DNA of 64,000 nt from Pseudolysinimonas yzui (lineage in GTDB: Bacteria > Actinomycetota > Actinomycetes > Actinomycetales > Microbacteriaceae), in the NCBI RefSeq assembly GCF_014653215.1, contig NZ_BNAI01000002.1, forward strand, positions 1 to 64,000. Reading direction: 5' to 3'. The position numbers and the translations under genes were made by a program. Below the pieces are notes generated by a model, which saw only the letters and a program-made list of their open reading frames with translations, searched no databases and was not told where the DNA came from. Shown here piece after piece: positions 18,301-25,245 of this stretch (position 1 is the stretch's first letter; each line of letters begins with the position of its first letter).

Positions 18301-18394
18301 GTGGGTCGTCGCACGTACATCTGCCTCGATCGCCGCGGAGCCGTCGCTGTCGAACAGCACGCCGACCACAGGGGGATCGGTTGACGGACCGTAA
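15344..18394 (+). CDS. MobF-type relaxase/helicase (TraA/TrwC-like)
   Basis: A 1016-residue conjugative relaxase with a C-terminal helicase. The TrwC-like domain (about 1-300) includes DATMNMPKSYSLAVLL and the three-histidine motif HERSRALDPHLHRHLWLG (about 168-185), the metal site of MobF relaxases; the catalytic Tyr is probably Tyr23 or Tyr47. The RecD/TraI-like helicase has Walker A GPAGTGKTS (about 488-496), Walker B VIDEAGMVD (about 588-596), STVHGIQGETV (about 816) and YVGMTRGRA (about 841). A coiled-coil tail ends the protein. It nicks oriT and unwinds the transferred strand. No VirD4-like coupling protein or type IV genes are present, so transfer would depend on a helper. GTG start with GAGGAG just upstream. 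Confidence 0.9.
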   Translation: MRGGLERWKRGVASDGVRQAVGYAFEGVCDAARGHRLVGVEQAVAYSDAGAGTVTRFIVTHDVIEQDLLDALGLARWVDGADPGTGESRGRVLTSPDADLLLDATMNMPKSYSLAVLLAPQLREELAALLDRIRDRTLVLWQRELNARRGAGGVIREPIARLEVVELRHERSRALDPHLHRHLWLGVKVLGEDGVWSNVDSRVAMKVHTVVNAEGDLAARTDPAWVAALAACGFTLDAEGEIAELAHLVRPLSRRSNQIEANRALRLAGWRRDHPGQHPGHRVLATIDRWAWAQHRPGKPHAVDEEGWQDLIRTEVAALDPSAARGRSAVGVERKRLGSLDRDLLAATAIADADRRSAGSGGRFSRYDVRAGSLRALAASGIVADRALLEEVVEDVTERAVEGHVIDFLDGEVRVPAHVKHLMSFPTARDKRDLADRFDRLNTRGRSIRADTIGRIATDVLSEDISMDAGQVQAAAAISGTTRLVTVTGPAGTGKTSLLLVARHALRAQRRRMIVVAPTRKAATVAARDIGTAASSLHALLVDHGFRFAQDPTGRTVWTRLRPGDTDPTTGATYAGPRHYPIQPGDRIVIDEAGMVDLQTANSLAELAEGVGAGIAMIGDHLQAMPVGHSGAMATMQRRSGTVVELTAVHRFKDPDYAALSLRVRDPADHADALAVAQELADRGHVDTVASEQEGRERMVTAWFEHAGRGERVALVTATNAEAQQINDRIQQQRLDRGELNPARLALGQHGQYLLVGDVVQTRRNDSDTGVDNRATWTIADIRQGRIELTSVTDSGDRRTVTRDYAAEHVHLAYASTVHGIQGETVHASYVGPGVDAAGLYVGMTRGRAANTAITVARDPGEATERLAQTMLRGRLEVTLDDALHAANQELIRAARATRSPGTGTQSSMASQIADADKRCRALEDAVRQGSVRAAADDSTGHGRIDLEALQEKQRESAERRAMLLAKLEAERARGEQLAIEARHRLWVVARTSASIAAEPSLSNSTPTTGGSVDGP

Positions 18395-18406
18395 TCGGTG
18401 CCGAGG

Positions 18407-18721
18407 CTAGTCCGATCCGTCAAGTCGCTCCCCGATGCGAGCTGGGTCTTGCCGGTGGTGCAGCACGGCGATGACCTCGATCACCTCCGCTTCGGCTCGA
18501 ATCCGGTACCAGAGCTGGTAGGGGAAGATGCGCATGCTGACGCGTCGTGCCGAACCGCGGACAGCAGGTGCGGAGTGCGGATAGTCCTGGACGAGCCTGG
18601 TCGTGGCGAAGAACTCGTCGATGAATCGATGGGTCTGTTCGGGTGCCTCGGCGTCGTAGTACGCCTGGGCTCGGTGGAAGTCGCGCTGCGCGTTGCCGCT
18701 GAGACTGATGGCGAAGGTCAC
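18407..18721 (-). CDS. RelE/ParE-family toxin
   Basis: A 104-residue type II toxin of the RelE/ParE superfamily: an initial MTFAISLSGNAQRDFHRAQAYYDAEAPE helix-rich part, then RIFPYQLWYRIRAEAEVIEVIAVLHHRQDP (split at about 65-94), the beta-strand core and the conserved HHRQDP end typical of ParE-like toxins. RelE homologues cleave mRNA on ribosomes and ParE homologues poison gyrase; which applies cannot be told here. Its start overlaps the antitoxin stop by four bases. The pair lies directly after the relaxase, pointing leftward toward it, and likely stabilises the element or its border. Confidence 0.85.
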   Translation of the reverse strand: MTFAISLSGNAQRDFHRAQAYYDAEAPEQTHRFIDEFFATTRLVQDYPHSAPAVRGSARRVSMRIFPYQLWYRIRAEAEVIEVIAVLHHRQDPARIGERLDGSD

Positions 18722-18936
18722 ACGGTTCGCCGGGCGCGGACCTCACGCTCGAACTCGTCGAGGGGCGTGAAGTCGTCCGGGTTGGCGTCGGCTTCGGCGA
18801 CGCGCTGGTCGATGATTGTTGCGACCTCGGGGGAGATCTCGCCGTGGTCCAGCGAACCTTGCAGGAGCGAGATGAGCTCGCGACGTGCGCCCTCATCGAG
18901 CCGCAACGCCCGTTCGAGGAGACCCTGCTCAACCAT
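18718..18936 (-). CDS. Addiction-module antitoxin
   Basis: A 72-residue helical antitoxin of the short addiction-module component type: LLERALRLDEGARRELISLLQGSL, then PEVATIIDQRVAEADANPDDFTPLDEFEREVRARR in pieces. The C-terminal acidic/basic helix typically wraps the RelE/ParE-type toxin encoded directly downstream (four-base overlap). The start at 18936 is only about six bases from a rightward ORF whose N-terminus is missing, so the TA promoter must lie within the beginning of that remnant. Neutralisation and autoregulation are the usual roles for the family. Confidence 0.82.
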   Translation of the reverse strand: MVEQGLLERALRLDEGARRELISLLQGSLDHGEISPEVATIIDQRVAEADANPDDFTPLDEFEREVRARRTV

Positions 18937-18942
18937 GCAGCA

Positions 18943-19170
18943 ATGGTACCTGCGCGCGCCAACGATCAGGTCGACCTGGAATACCTCGTGGACCTACGGA
19001 ACGAGAAGATTCCTGAGCGGGTCGAGGCCCAGATGCACCTAGTCCGCCAACTGCGAGAAGCGCGCGTGCAGTCGTTCGCTGCGCGCAGCGTCGGCGACAT
19101 GTCACCGGGGCTGATGAAGGTGATTGGCGACTACCTTTCCAACAGACGCGAAGAGACAAACTCGTCGTGA
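18943..19170 (+). pseudogene. 5'-truncated XRE-type regulator remnant
   Basis: The frame encodes about 75 residues (DLEYLVDLRNEKIPERVEAQ, MHLVRQLREARVQSFAARSVG, MSPGLMKVIGDYLSNRREE) that match only the C-terminal half of the XRE regulators found upstream of ParH-like ImmA/IrrE genes in actinobacteria. Those normally have an N-terminal HTH before a segment such as PEYFTDD followed by this helical region. Here the HTH half is gone; the region before 18943 belongs to the divergent antitoxin gene. The remnant still ends with a four-base overlap into the peptidase gene, so it may be translated. The loss coincides with the toxin-antitoxin and mobile-element border. Confidence 0.6.
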
Positions 19171-19610
19171 TCCCAGTCGTGCTCGGCCTGAGCCGTCGTG
19201 AGACGTTGGAGTCCGTGACGGCCGCCGTCGAGCGCATCCGGGGCAAGCCCACCATTTTCAAGCCAGTCGACTGGCTCGAAGGAACCGGCGCGACCGGGCT
19301 GTGGCTGCCTTTCGAGGACGTCGATGAAGTGCTCTACCTGCCGACCCGGTCGCAGTTGTATCGCACTCAGATCCTTCTCCACGAGTTGTCGCACATGATC
19401 CTCGGCCATGATCGGATCTTCGCCGCCTCAGCAAACCGCATGGCGCTGATTGCGGGGGAGTACACCACGCGCGCTCTGTCGCACGCACTCGCCCGTTCCA
19501 CAGACCGAAATGAGTACGAGGTTGCGGCCGAAGCTCTGGCGGACGAGCTTGCCGCAGTCATCCGTTCCGGCCCCGCCGAGCCGGCCTGGTTCGAGGGAGT
19601 GCTCGGATGA
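19167..19610 (+). CDS. ImmA/IrrE-type metallopeptidase (ParH-like)
   Basis: A 147-residue protein with a zinc-peptidase HExxH motif, HELSH at about 72-76 followed by MILGHDR, as in the ImmA/IrrE family. ImmA cleaves repressors to release element genes; the actinobacterial ParH-like versions sit in a cassette of XRE regulator, peptidase, MAB_1171c membrane protein and alpha/beta hydrolase. Here it overlaps the truncated regulator at its start (GTG) and the membrane-protein gene at its end (four bases). Its natural target is probably the partner regulator, whose DNA-binding half has been lost here, so its role is uncertain. Confidence 0.75.
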   Translation: MIPVVLGLSRRETLESVTAAVERIRGKPTIFKPVDWLEGTGATGLWLPFEDVDEVLYLPTRSQLYRTQILLHELSHMILGHDRIFAASANRMALIAGEYTTRALSHALARSTDRNEYEVAAEALADELAAVIRSGPAEPAWFEGVLG

Positions 19611-20560
19611 CCGAGGTCATCGTGACCGCGTCAATGTGGGCGCTGGTGATCGCCCTGATCGCGACCATCCGCGCTCGCGTTGATCAGAGTGTGCTCTACG
19701 CGTCATGTGCGGTCGCCATGTCCCTGACCTTCAACATCGACCCGCTGTACCTCAGCGTTGACGGTTGGTTCAGTGGCCGCAATTGGCTTGATCTGCTCGC
19801 CAACCTGCTGCTGGTCACCGGGGTCTACTTCTTGTCCCGCACTGTGCTCCGGGCGGTGAACGGACCGACCTACAGCTCTGTCCCGCTCCGCATCGGGTTG
19901 GCCGCGGTTCTTGCTGCGATCACGGTCCTGTTCGTGTTCATCGAGGCGCCAAGCTCGAGCACGACATTCATGGCCGACTATGGTGCACAACTCCCTGCGG
20001 CGCTCTACTCGATCGTGCAGTTCAGCTATGTCGGACTGGTGATGATGACCACCGCGGTCGCCTGCATCCGGTACCGCGGCTCGATGACGACTCCCGGATT
20101 CAGGATCGGTCTGGCAATCATCGCGGCTGGCTGCTTCAGCACGATTGCCCTCGCACTTGTGATACTCGCTCTGGACCTGCTGCACGTCGTCGGTTCGCCG
20201 CTCATGGATGCCGTGGGATCCCTCTACTCGCCAGTCTACGTGCTGTCCGTTGCGCTGCTGTGTATCGGCTTCGCAACCGCACCGTTGAGCCGTTTCGTTC
20301 GGCGCATCGTGACCCGACGACGGATCAGTGTGTCGCTCAAATTGCTCGGCGCGATCCTGTCGCGCCGCACAGGCGAGGCTCCCACGGCGCTCGTCCTCGA
20401 ATCGCGGGAGGCGCAGCTGCATCGCCTCGTCGTGTCGCTGCGGGACGCGATCACGGCTCAGCCGGACGAGCCTCTCGCGCCGCACGACGCGACGGAGCTC
20501 GAGCGGGCTGAGCGGTTGCTGCTTCGACCGAAGTCTGCGAATGCTCTCCCGTCTGCCTGA
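19607..20560 (+). CDS. MAB_1171c-like membrane protein
   Basis: A 317-residue integral membrane protein with about seven hydrophobic segments, for example ASMWALVIALIATIRA (5-20), LLANLLLVTGVYFLS, IGLAAVLAAITVLFVF, FRIGLAIIAAGCFSTIALALVILAL in pieces, and a cytoplasmic C-terminal helix with LVVSLRDAITAQPDEPL. The arrangement matches the MAB_1171c family of putative transporters (DUF6545-like) that accompany ParH-like peptidases. Substrate unknown. Its start overlaps the peptidase stop and it ends 19 bp before the... hydrolase start is at 20541, so the genes overlap by 20 bp, consistent with one transcript. Confidence 0.7.
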   Translation: MTEVIVTASMWALVIALIATIRARVDQSVLYASCAVAMSLTFNIDPLYLSVDGWFSGRNWLDLLANLLLVTGVYFLSRTVLRAVNGPTYSSVPLRIGLAAVLAAITVLFVFIEAPSSSTTFMADYGAQLPAALYSIVQFSYVGLVMMTTAVACIRYRGSMTTPGFRIGLAIIAAGCFSTIALALVILALDLLHVVGSPLMDAVGSLYSPVYVLSVALLCIGFATAPLSRFVRRIVTRRRISVSLKLLGAILSRRTGEAPTALVLESREAQLHRLVVSLRDAITAQPDEPLAPHDATELERAERLLLRPKSANALPSA

Positions 20561-21593
20561 CCGTCTGGCCGCTGACGTCATCGCGCGGCGGCTGCAGGCG
20601 ATCACCGCCCGGCGGTATGACCTGCCGGTCCTCAGCAGCACACAAGGCACGGTGACCGTGCCGGCCACCGTCTCCACGACCCTGCCCGGCCGGTACGGCC
20701 TGCTGTCGCGCGGTGGCGCTCTCGCCCAGGTTGGAGAGATCCTTGACGTGTCGTCTGACCGTGTCACTCGAGAACTCGTCACCAGGACGGCGAAGGTCGC
20801 GGGCCAGCGCATGAGCTGGACAGGCGCAATTCATGCTTCGTCCGACCAGCTCGCAGGCACAGTCGAGACAGTAGACCTGTCGACGGAGGGGGTTCCTTGT
20901 CGGGCATGGGTCATCGCGCCACGGGAGATGTCCACGCGGTGGAGTGTGCACATGGGTGGGCTAGGTGCCGATGCGCGCAGCTCGCTTCGCAGCGCCGAGG
21001 TTGCGCTCGCTGCGGGGCAAGGATGCATGGTGCTCGGAATTCACCGCCGCCGCAGGCATGGATTCGGTGTGCTCGAGGTCGGCGTGATCCGTCGCGCGTT
21101 CTCTACACTCCGGGACCGCGGCGCAACCTCCGTTACGGGCTTCGGGTGGTCATTCGGCGCTCTCGCCATGCTGCTAGCCCACCGCCTCGCTCCGGATCCG
21201 CTCATGCGGGCGTTCGTCTTGGTGAGCCCGTTGCTTGATTGGTTTGCATCGGCCGCCGTAGCCGCTGCAGCGGCCGGGATACGGCCAGCGGTTCTCGATG
21301 GTGCGGTCGCAATCGCTGAGGCTCGGAACCGCTACAACGTCCCGTGGTTTCGCGGCGCACTCCAGCTCGACGCGCTCCCCTGGCCAGCCGATCGCCCCCT
21401 GGCGATCCCCGCGCTACTACTGCACTCACGCGGCGACCAGACCAATCCGTTCGAGACAACGCACAGGTTCGCGGGAAGCCACGAAGAAGATGTAACCCTC
21501 ATCGAGCTCCCTAACGCACCCCACACCCTGGAGTGGAACGCAAACGAGTACGCGGTTACGCAAGCCGTCAGCGCATTCCTCCGAACACAATGA
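20541..21593 (+). CDS. Alpha/beta-fold hydrolase of the MAB_1171c cassette
   Basis: A 350-residue alpha/beta hydrolase, the last gene of the cassette. The nucleophile elbow is GFGWSFGALAM (Ser around residue 203) with the GxSxG form GWSFG. The Asp motif is HSRGDQTNPF (about 296) and the His motif NAPHTLEW (about 328). The N-terminal part (1-80) with LAADVIARRLQAITARR is cassette-specific. Substrate is unknown; homologues may act on lipids or esters. The ATG at 20541 overlaps the previous gene by 20 bp. A 56-bp gap follows before the metal-sensor gene, so a new transcription unit starts there. Confidence 0.8.
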   Translation: MLSRLPDRLAADVIARRLQAITARRYDLPVLSSTQGTVTVPATVSTTLPGRYGLLSRGGALAQVGEILDVSSDRVTRELVTRTAKVAGQRMSWTGAIHASSDQLAGTVETVDLSTEGVPCRAWVIAPREMSTRWSVHMGGLGADARSSLRSAEVALAAGQGCMVLGIHRRRRHGFGVLEVGVIRRAFSTLRDRGATSVTGFGWSFGALAMLLAHRLAPDPLMRAFVLVSPLLDWFASAAVAAAAAGIRPAVLDGAVAIAEARNRYNVPWFRGALQLDALPWPADRPLAIPALLLHSRGDQTNPFETTHRFAGSHEEDVTLIELPNAPHTLEWNANEYAVTQAVSAFLRTQ

Positions 21594-21625
21594 GTCGCCC
21601 GGGTTCAGCACCGGGTCCAAAGATT

Positions 21626-21652
21626 CATCCATAACCCTATAGTCAGTGGATG
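21626..21652 (+). promoter_or_regulatory. Candidate leaderless promoter and operator of the CmtR-like gene
   Basis: CATCCA (21626-21631) and TGGATG (21647-21652) form an inverted repeat around TAACCCTATAGTCAG. A good -10 sequence, TATAGT, lies at 21638-21643, seven bases before the ATG at 21650. A transcript starting at or next to the ATG would be leaderless, which is common in actinobacteria. The inverted repeat spanning the -10 is a plausible binding site for the ArsR/SmtB-family product. Confidence 0.4.
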
Positions 21653-22003
21653 CTGACCATTGCCTCGCGCCTCGATGTGATGAACCGTCTTGGTCGTGCG
21701 ATGGCCGATCCGACCCGCTCCCGGATCCTGCTGAGTCTGCTCGAGAGGCCGGGGTATCCGGCCGAGCTGTCGCGCGGCCTCGAGCTGACCCGTTCCAACG
21801 TGTCGAACCATCTTGCGTGTTTGCGCGGGTGCGGGATCGTCGTCGCGACGCCGGAGGGTCGCCGAACCCGCTACGAGATCGCGGACCCGCACCTGAGCCG
21901 CTCTCTCTCATCGCTGCTGGACGCGGTACTCGCCGTCGACGACGGTGTGGTCTGTACCGACGAGACCTGCGACGTGCCGCTGTGCTGCGGGGGAGAAGTT
22001 TGA
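21650..22003 (+). CDS. cmtR: ArsR/SmtB-family metal sensor, CmtR type
   Basis: A 117-residue winged-helix repressor closely following the CmtR layout: ADPTRSRILLSLLERPGYPAELS, then ELTRSNVSNHLACLRGCGIVV, the HTH. The two alpha-4 cysteines, in LACLRGCG (about residues 60 and 64), and C-terminal cysteines (VCTDETC, then PLCC) match the CmtR Cys57/Cys61/Cys102 ligand set that senses cadmium and lead. Metal binding releases it from the operator, so it probably represses itself and the P-type ATPase that starts within its stop codon (TTGA overlap at 22000). The CC-rich tail is an addition to the usual ligand set. Confidence 0.85.
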   Translation: MLTIASRLDVMNRLGRAMADPTRSRILLSLLERPGYPAELSRGLELTRSNVSNHLACLRGCGIVVATPEGRRTRYEIADPHLSRSLSSLLDAVLAVDDGVVCTDETCDVPLCCGGEV

Positions 22004-23982
22004 GCGGCGAATGCTGCGGACCCGAAGACGGGAAGGAGCAGCTGAACCTCACCCTCGAAACCCACCACCGCGACAGGCACGGTGACGACCACGAAGACGA
22101 GGATGACGAGCACGATCACGGCAGTAGCGAGGAGTTCGTGCCGTGGTGGCGAGACCGGCACCTGCTCCTTCCGATCGCGTCGGCAGCCTTGCTGGCCGTG
22201 GGGTACGCGCTCGATTGGTCCGGCGTCGACCTTCCCGCGACGATCGTGCTCGCCGCCAGTCTGCTCGCCGGCGCGGCCACGTTCGTTCCCGGTGCGGTCA
22301 AGCGCCTGCTGCGCCGTCGGGTCGGAGTCGGTCTGCTCATGACGATCGCTGCGGCCGGTGCTGTGCTCCTCGGCCACGTCGGGGAGGCGGCCGCGCTGGC
22401 CTTCCTTTTCTCGATCGCCGAAGCGCTCGAAGACCGGGCGATGGACAAGGCCCGCACCGGGTTACGTGCCCTGCTGTCGCTGATCCCGGAGACTGCCACC
22501 GTCTCCAAGCTCTCCGGCGAGGTGACCATGCCGGTCGACGAGCTCCGTGAACTCGACATCCTCGTGATCCGTCCAGGCGATCGAGTCGCCACGGACGGGA
22601 TCGTGGTCAGCGGTCGGAGCAGCATCGACAACTCCGCGATCACCGGCGAATCCATCCCCGTCGAGGTCGGCCCGGGTGATCATGTACCCGCCGGTTCGAT
22701 CAACGGAGGCGGATCGATGCAGCTCGAAGCCACCGCAGATGGCCGCGACAACTCCCTCACCAAGATCGTCGAACTGGTCGAGCAGGCCAGCGCGCGCAAG
22801 GGTGAACGCGCCCGCCTCGCGGATCGCATCGCCAGGCCTCTGGTCCCGGCGGTGCTGATCCTCGCGGGCATGATCGTCATCTTCGGATTCATCGTGGGCG
22901 ACCCGCTTCTGTGGACCGAGCGCGCCCTCGTCGTGCTCGTGGCCGCATCCCCATGCGCGTTGGCGATCGCCGTTCCGGTCACCGTGATCTCAGCGATCGG
23001 CGCCGCCAGCAGGTTCGGTGTTGTCATCAAGTCCGGCGCGGCGTTCGAGCAGCTCGGAGCTGTCGAGCTTGTCGCCTTCGACAAGACGGGCACCCTGACC
23101 CGTGGGCGACCCGAGGTCGTCGCCGTCGAGGCGGTTGAGGAGGGCCAGCGCGACCGGGTCCTCGCCATCGCTGCCGGCCTCGAGTCCCACAGCACCCATC
23201 CGCTCGCGGCCGCCATTGTCACCGCATCCGCCGATCCCGCGCCGGTCGTCGAGGTCACCGAGGAGCCCGGTCGCGGGATCACAGGGAGTCTCGATGGCCA
23301 GGCCGTCCGGGTCGGCAGTCCCCGTTGGATCAGCCCTGGTGCGTTCAGCGATCGGGCCGCCTCGTTCGAAGAACAAGGCATGACGGTCGTCGTGGTCGAG
23401 TTCGGCGGAGAAGTTGTCGGCATTCTCGGCATCCGCGACGAACTCAAGCCCGAGGCAGCGGACACCATCCGACGACTCGCCGCCGTCGGCATCGACACGG
23501 CGATGCTCACGGGTGACAACACCCGTACCGCCGCAGCCCTGGCCCGCCAGGCGGGGATCACCGACGTGCACGCCGAGTTGCTGCCCGGCGACAAGGCGTC
23601 CGCGATCGAGACCTATTCCGCGACCCGCCGCACGGCGATGATCGGTGACGGCATCAACGACGCACCGGCGCTTGCGGCCGCCGATGTCGGGATCGCTATG
23701 GGAGTCAGCGGTTCCGACGCCGCGATCGAATCCGCATCCGTTGCCTTCACCGGCAACGACCTCCGGCTCATCCCCGCTGCCCTCTTGCATGCGCGCCGAG
23801 GCCGACAAATCATGACCGGCAACATCGTGCTCTCACTCGGCATCATCGTCGTGCTGTTCCCACTTGCGCTGCTCGGCGTTCTTGGGCTGGCCGGTGTTGT
23901 GCTCGTCCACGAGATCGCCGAAGTGGTGGTGATCCTCAACGGCAGCAGGGCGGCGAGGAGACCGCAGTCGCTGCAGGCCTAG
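22000..23982 (+). CDS. Heavy-metal P-type ATPase, P1B-4-like (CadA/CtpG type)
   Basis: A 660-residue P1B-type ATPase. The N-terminus (1-55) begins SGECCG and is rich in His/Asp (RHGDDHEDEDDEHDHG), a possible metal chaperone-binding tail rather than a HMA domain. The transmembrane metal motif is SPC at about 316-318 (AASPCALAI), and HEIAE occurs at about 636 in the last helix, both features of P1B-4 (cobalt/zinc/cadmium) pumps. Phosphorylation motif DKTGTLT is at about 361. TGES and GDGINDAP are intact. The most likely job is efflux of Cd, Zn, Co or Pb under CmtR control. The TTG start at 22000 follows GGGGGAG and overlaps the sensor's stop; a longer frame upstream belongs to another gene. Confidence 0.88.
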   Translation: MSGECCGPEDGKEQLNLTLETHHRDRHGDDHEDEDDEHDHGSSEEFVPWWRDRHLLLPIASAALLAVGYALDWSGVDLPATIVLAASLLAGAATFVPGAVKRLLRRRVGVGLLMTIAAAGAVLLGHVGEAAALAFLFSIAEALEDRAMDKARTGLRALLSLIPETATVSKLSGEVTMPVDELRELDILVIRPGDRVATDGIVVSGRSSIDNSAITGESIPVEVGPGDHVPAGSINGGGSMQLEATADGRDNSLTKIVELVEQASARKGERARLADRIARPLVPAVLILAGMIVIFGFIVGDPLLWTERALVVLVAASPCALAIAVPVTVISAIGAASRFGVVIKSGAAFEQLGAVELVAFDKTGTLTRGRPEVVAVEAVEEGQRDRVLAIAAGLESHSTHPLAAAIVTASADPAPVVEVTEEPGRGITGSLDGQAVRVGSPRWISPGAFSDRAASFEEQGMTVVVVEFGGEVVGILGIRDELKPEAADTIRRLAAVGIDTAMLTGDNTRTAAALARQAGITDVHAELLPGDKASAIETYSATRRTAMIGDGINDAPALAAADVGIAMGVSGSDAAIESASVAFTGNDLRLIPAALLHARRGRQIMTGNIVLSLGIIVVLFPLALLGVLGLAGVVLVHEIAEVVVILNGSRAARRPQSLQA

Positions 23983-24009
23983 GAAGCGCGGACTCGCTGG
24001 TCCGGTACA

Positions 24010-25245
24010 TCACGCAGCGACGAGCAACCCGGTTGCGAACATGAAGCCGAGGCCGATGACGATCCCTCCTGCGGTCAGCGGCGTGAGCATCCGACCCGCC
24101 TCGTCCTTCAGAAGTGGGATGAGTTTCACGGCGACCTGTCCGACGGCGCCGGCGCCGACGCCGAACAGGAGCGCCACGAGGTTGGGTTGGAACACGGTGC
24201 CCCCCAGGATCGCCCCTAGGATCGCGGGCGCGCCGGCGATGAGCCCCAGCAGTACCAGCAGGCGTAGGCGGGGTCGCTCGCCCGCGAGCGGGGTGACGAT
24301 GGCCAACCCTTCCGTGGTGTTGTGGATGGCGAAGCCGATGACGAGGAACGCGCCGAGGGCGAGCGATCCGACGGCGTAGGCGGAACCGATCGCCAAGCCT
24401 TCGCCGAGGTTGTGCAAGCCGATCCCGATCGCGATGAGGAACGCCAACGACCGGGCCGGCAGACCTTCGCCTGGCTTTGCCCCCGCGTGGCGTCGGAGGA
24501 TGACACCCTCCACACCTTCGAGGGCGAGGTATGCAGCGAGCGCCCCCAGGAAGACGATGAGACCACCACCGAATGCGGTGGTGCCCGCGACGAGCTCCAG
24601 GCCCTCAAGGGTGGCATCGATCGTCAGGAAGGCGAGCAGGCCGATGGTGAAGCCCATCAAACCTCGCACCCAGGCCTTCGAGGAACGCCGGACGAACGGC
24701 ATCCAGAGCAGGCCGATCCCGATCGGGATGACGCCGACGTAGATGCCGAGCAGCGCCATCAGCCCGAAGAAGGGTGCACCGCGCTCGGGGCTCACGGTGG
24801 CGGCAGCGATCTCGGCGCCGATCGTTCCGCCGGTGGAGGTCACGAGGGTGATCTCGTACGGGTCGCCCTCGACCCAGGGGTAGGTGATCGTGATCGTGCC
24901 GGATTCCAGACGCGCGAGTTCCTCGCGCGTCTGGGTGAACTGCGCGTAGTAGTCCGAGACGTTGACCTGCGCAATCGATACCGGGTCGACGCCCTCGTTG
25001 CGGATGGTGAGGATGATCTGGCCGGGGCGGAGCTGGGTGGTCTCGACCACGATCTCCTCTTCGGGGGTGCGGTTGCCGTCTCCGGTCACACCGGGTGCGT
25101 TCAGGAGGGTGAACAGGCCGATGAGGGTGGCGATGAGCACGAGGGGACCGATCCCGAGCAGCCAGCGCGACAGCCGACGAGGCGGGGTCTCTTCGGACCG
25201 ATCGGGGCTCGCATCCTTCGGCTCGGTCGTGATCGGGCCGGTCAT
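24010..25245 (-). CDS. ZIP-family metal permease with extracytoplasmic beta-domain
   Basis: A 411-residue protein. One N-terminal membrane segment (about 28-47) is followed by a beta-rich domain outside the membrane (about 60-150: EEIVVETTQLRPGQIILTI, NVSDYYAQF, TITYPWVEGDPYEI), and then a ZIP-like membrane domain of about seven to eight helices. ZIP metal-site signatures are present: GIGLHNLGEGLAIG (about 278-291) and GFAIHNTTEGLAI (about 307-319). ZIP proteins import or exchange Zn, Fe or Mn. It overlaps the multicopper oxidase stop by four bases and is probably the partner permease of that oxidase. The beta-domain is unusual for ZIP proteins and may receive oxidised metal. Confidence 0.8.
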   Translation of the reverse strand: MTGPITTEPKDASPDRSEETPPRRLSRWLLGIGPLVLIATLIGLFTLLNAPGVTGDGNRTPEEEIVVETTQLRPGQIILTIRNEGVDPVSIAQVNVSDYYAQFTQTREELARLESGTITITYPWVEGDPYEITLVTSTGGTIGAEIAAATVSPERGAPFFGLMALLGIYVGVIPIGIGLLWMPFVRRSSKAWVRGLMGFTIGLLAFLTIDATLEGLELVAGTTAFGGGLIVFLGALAAYLALEGVEGVILRRHAGAKPGEGLPARSLAFLIAIGIGLHNLGEGLAIGSAYAVGSLALGAFLVIGFAIHNTTEGLAIVTPLAGERPRLRLLVLLGLIAGAPAILGAILGGTVFQPNLVALLFGVGAGAVGQVAVKLIPLLKDEAGRMLTPLTAGGIVIGLGFMFATGLLVAA

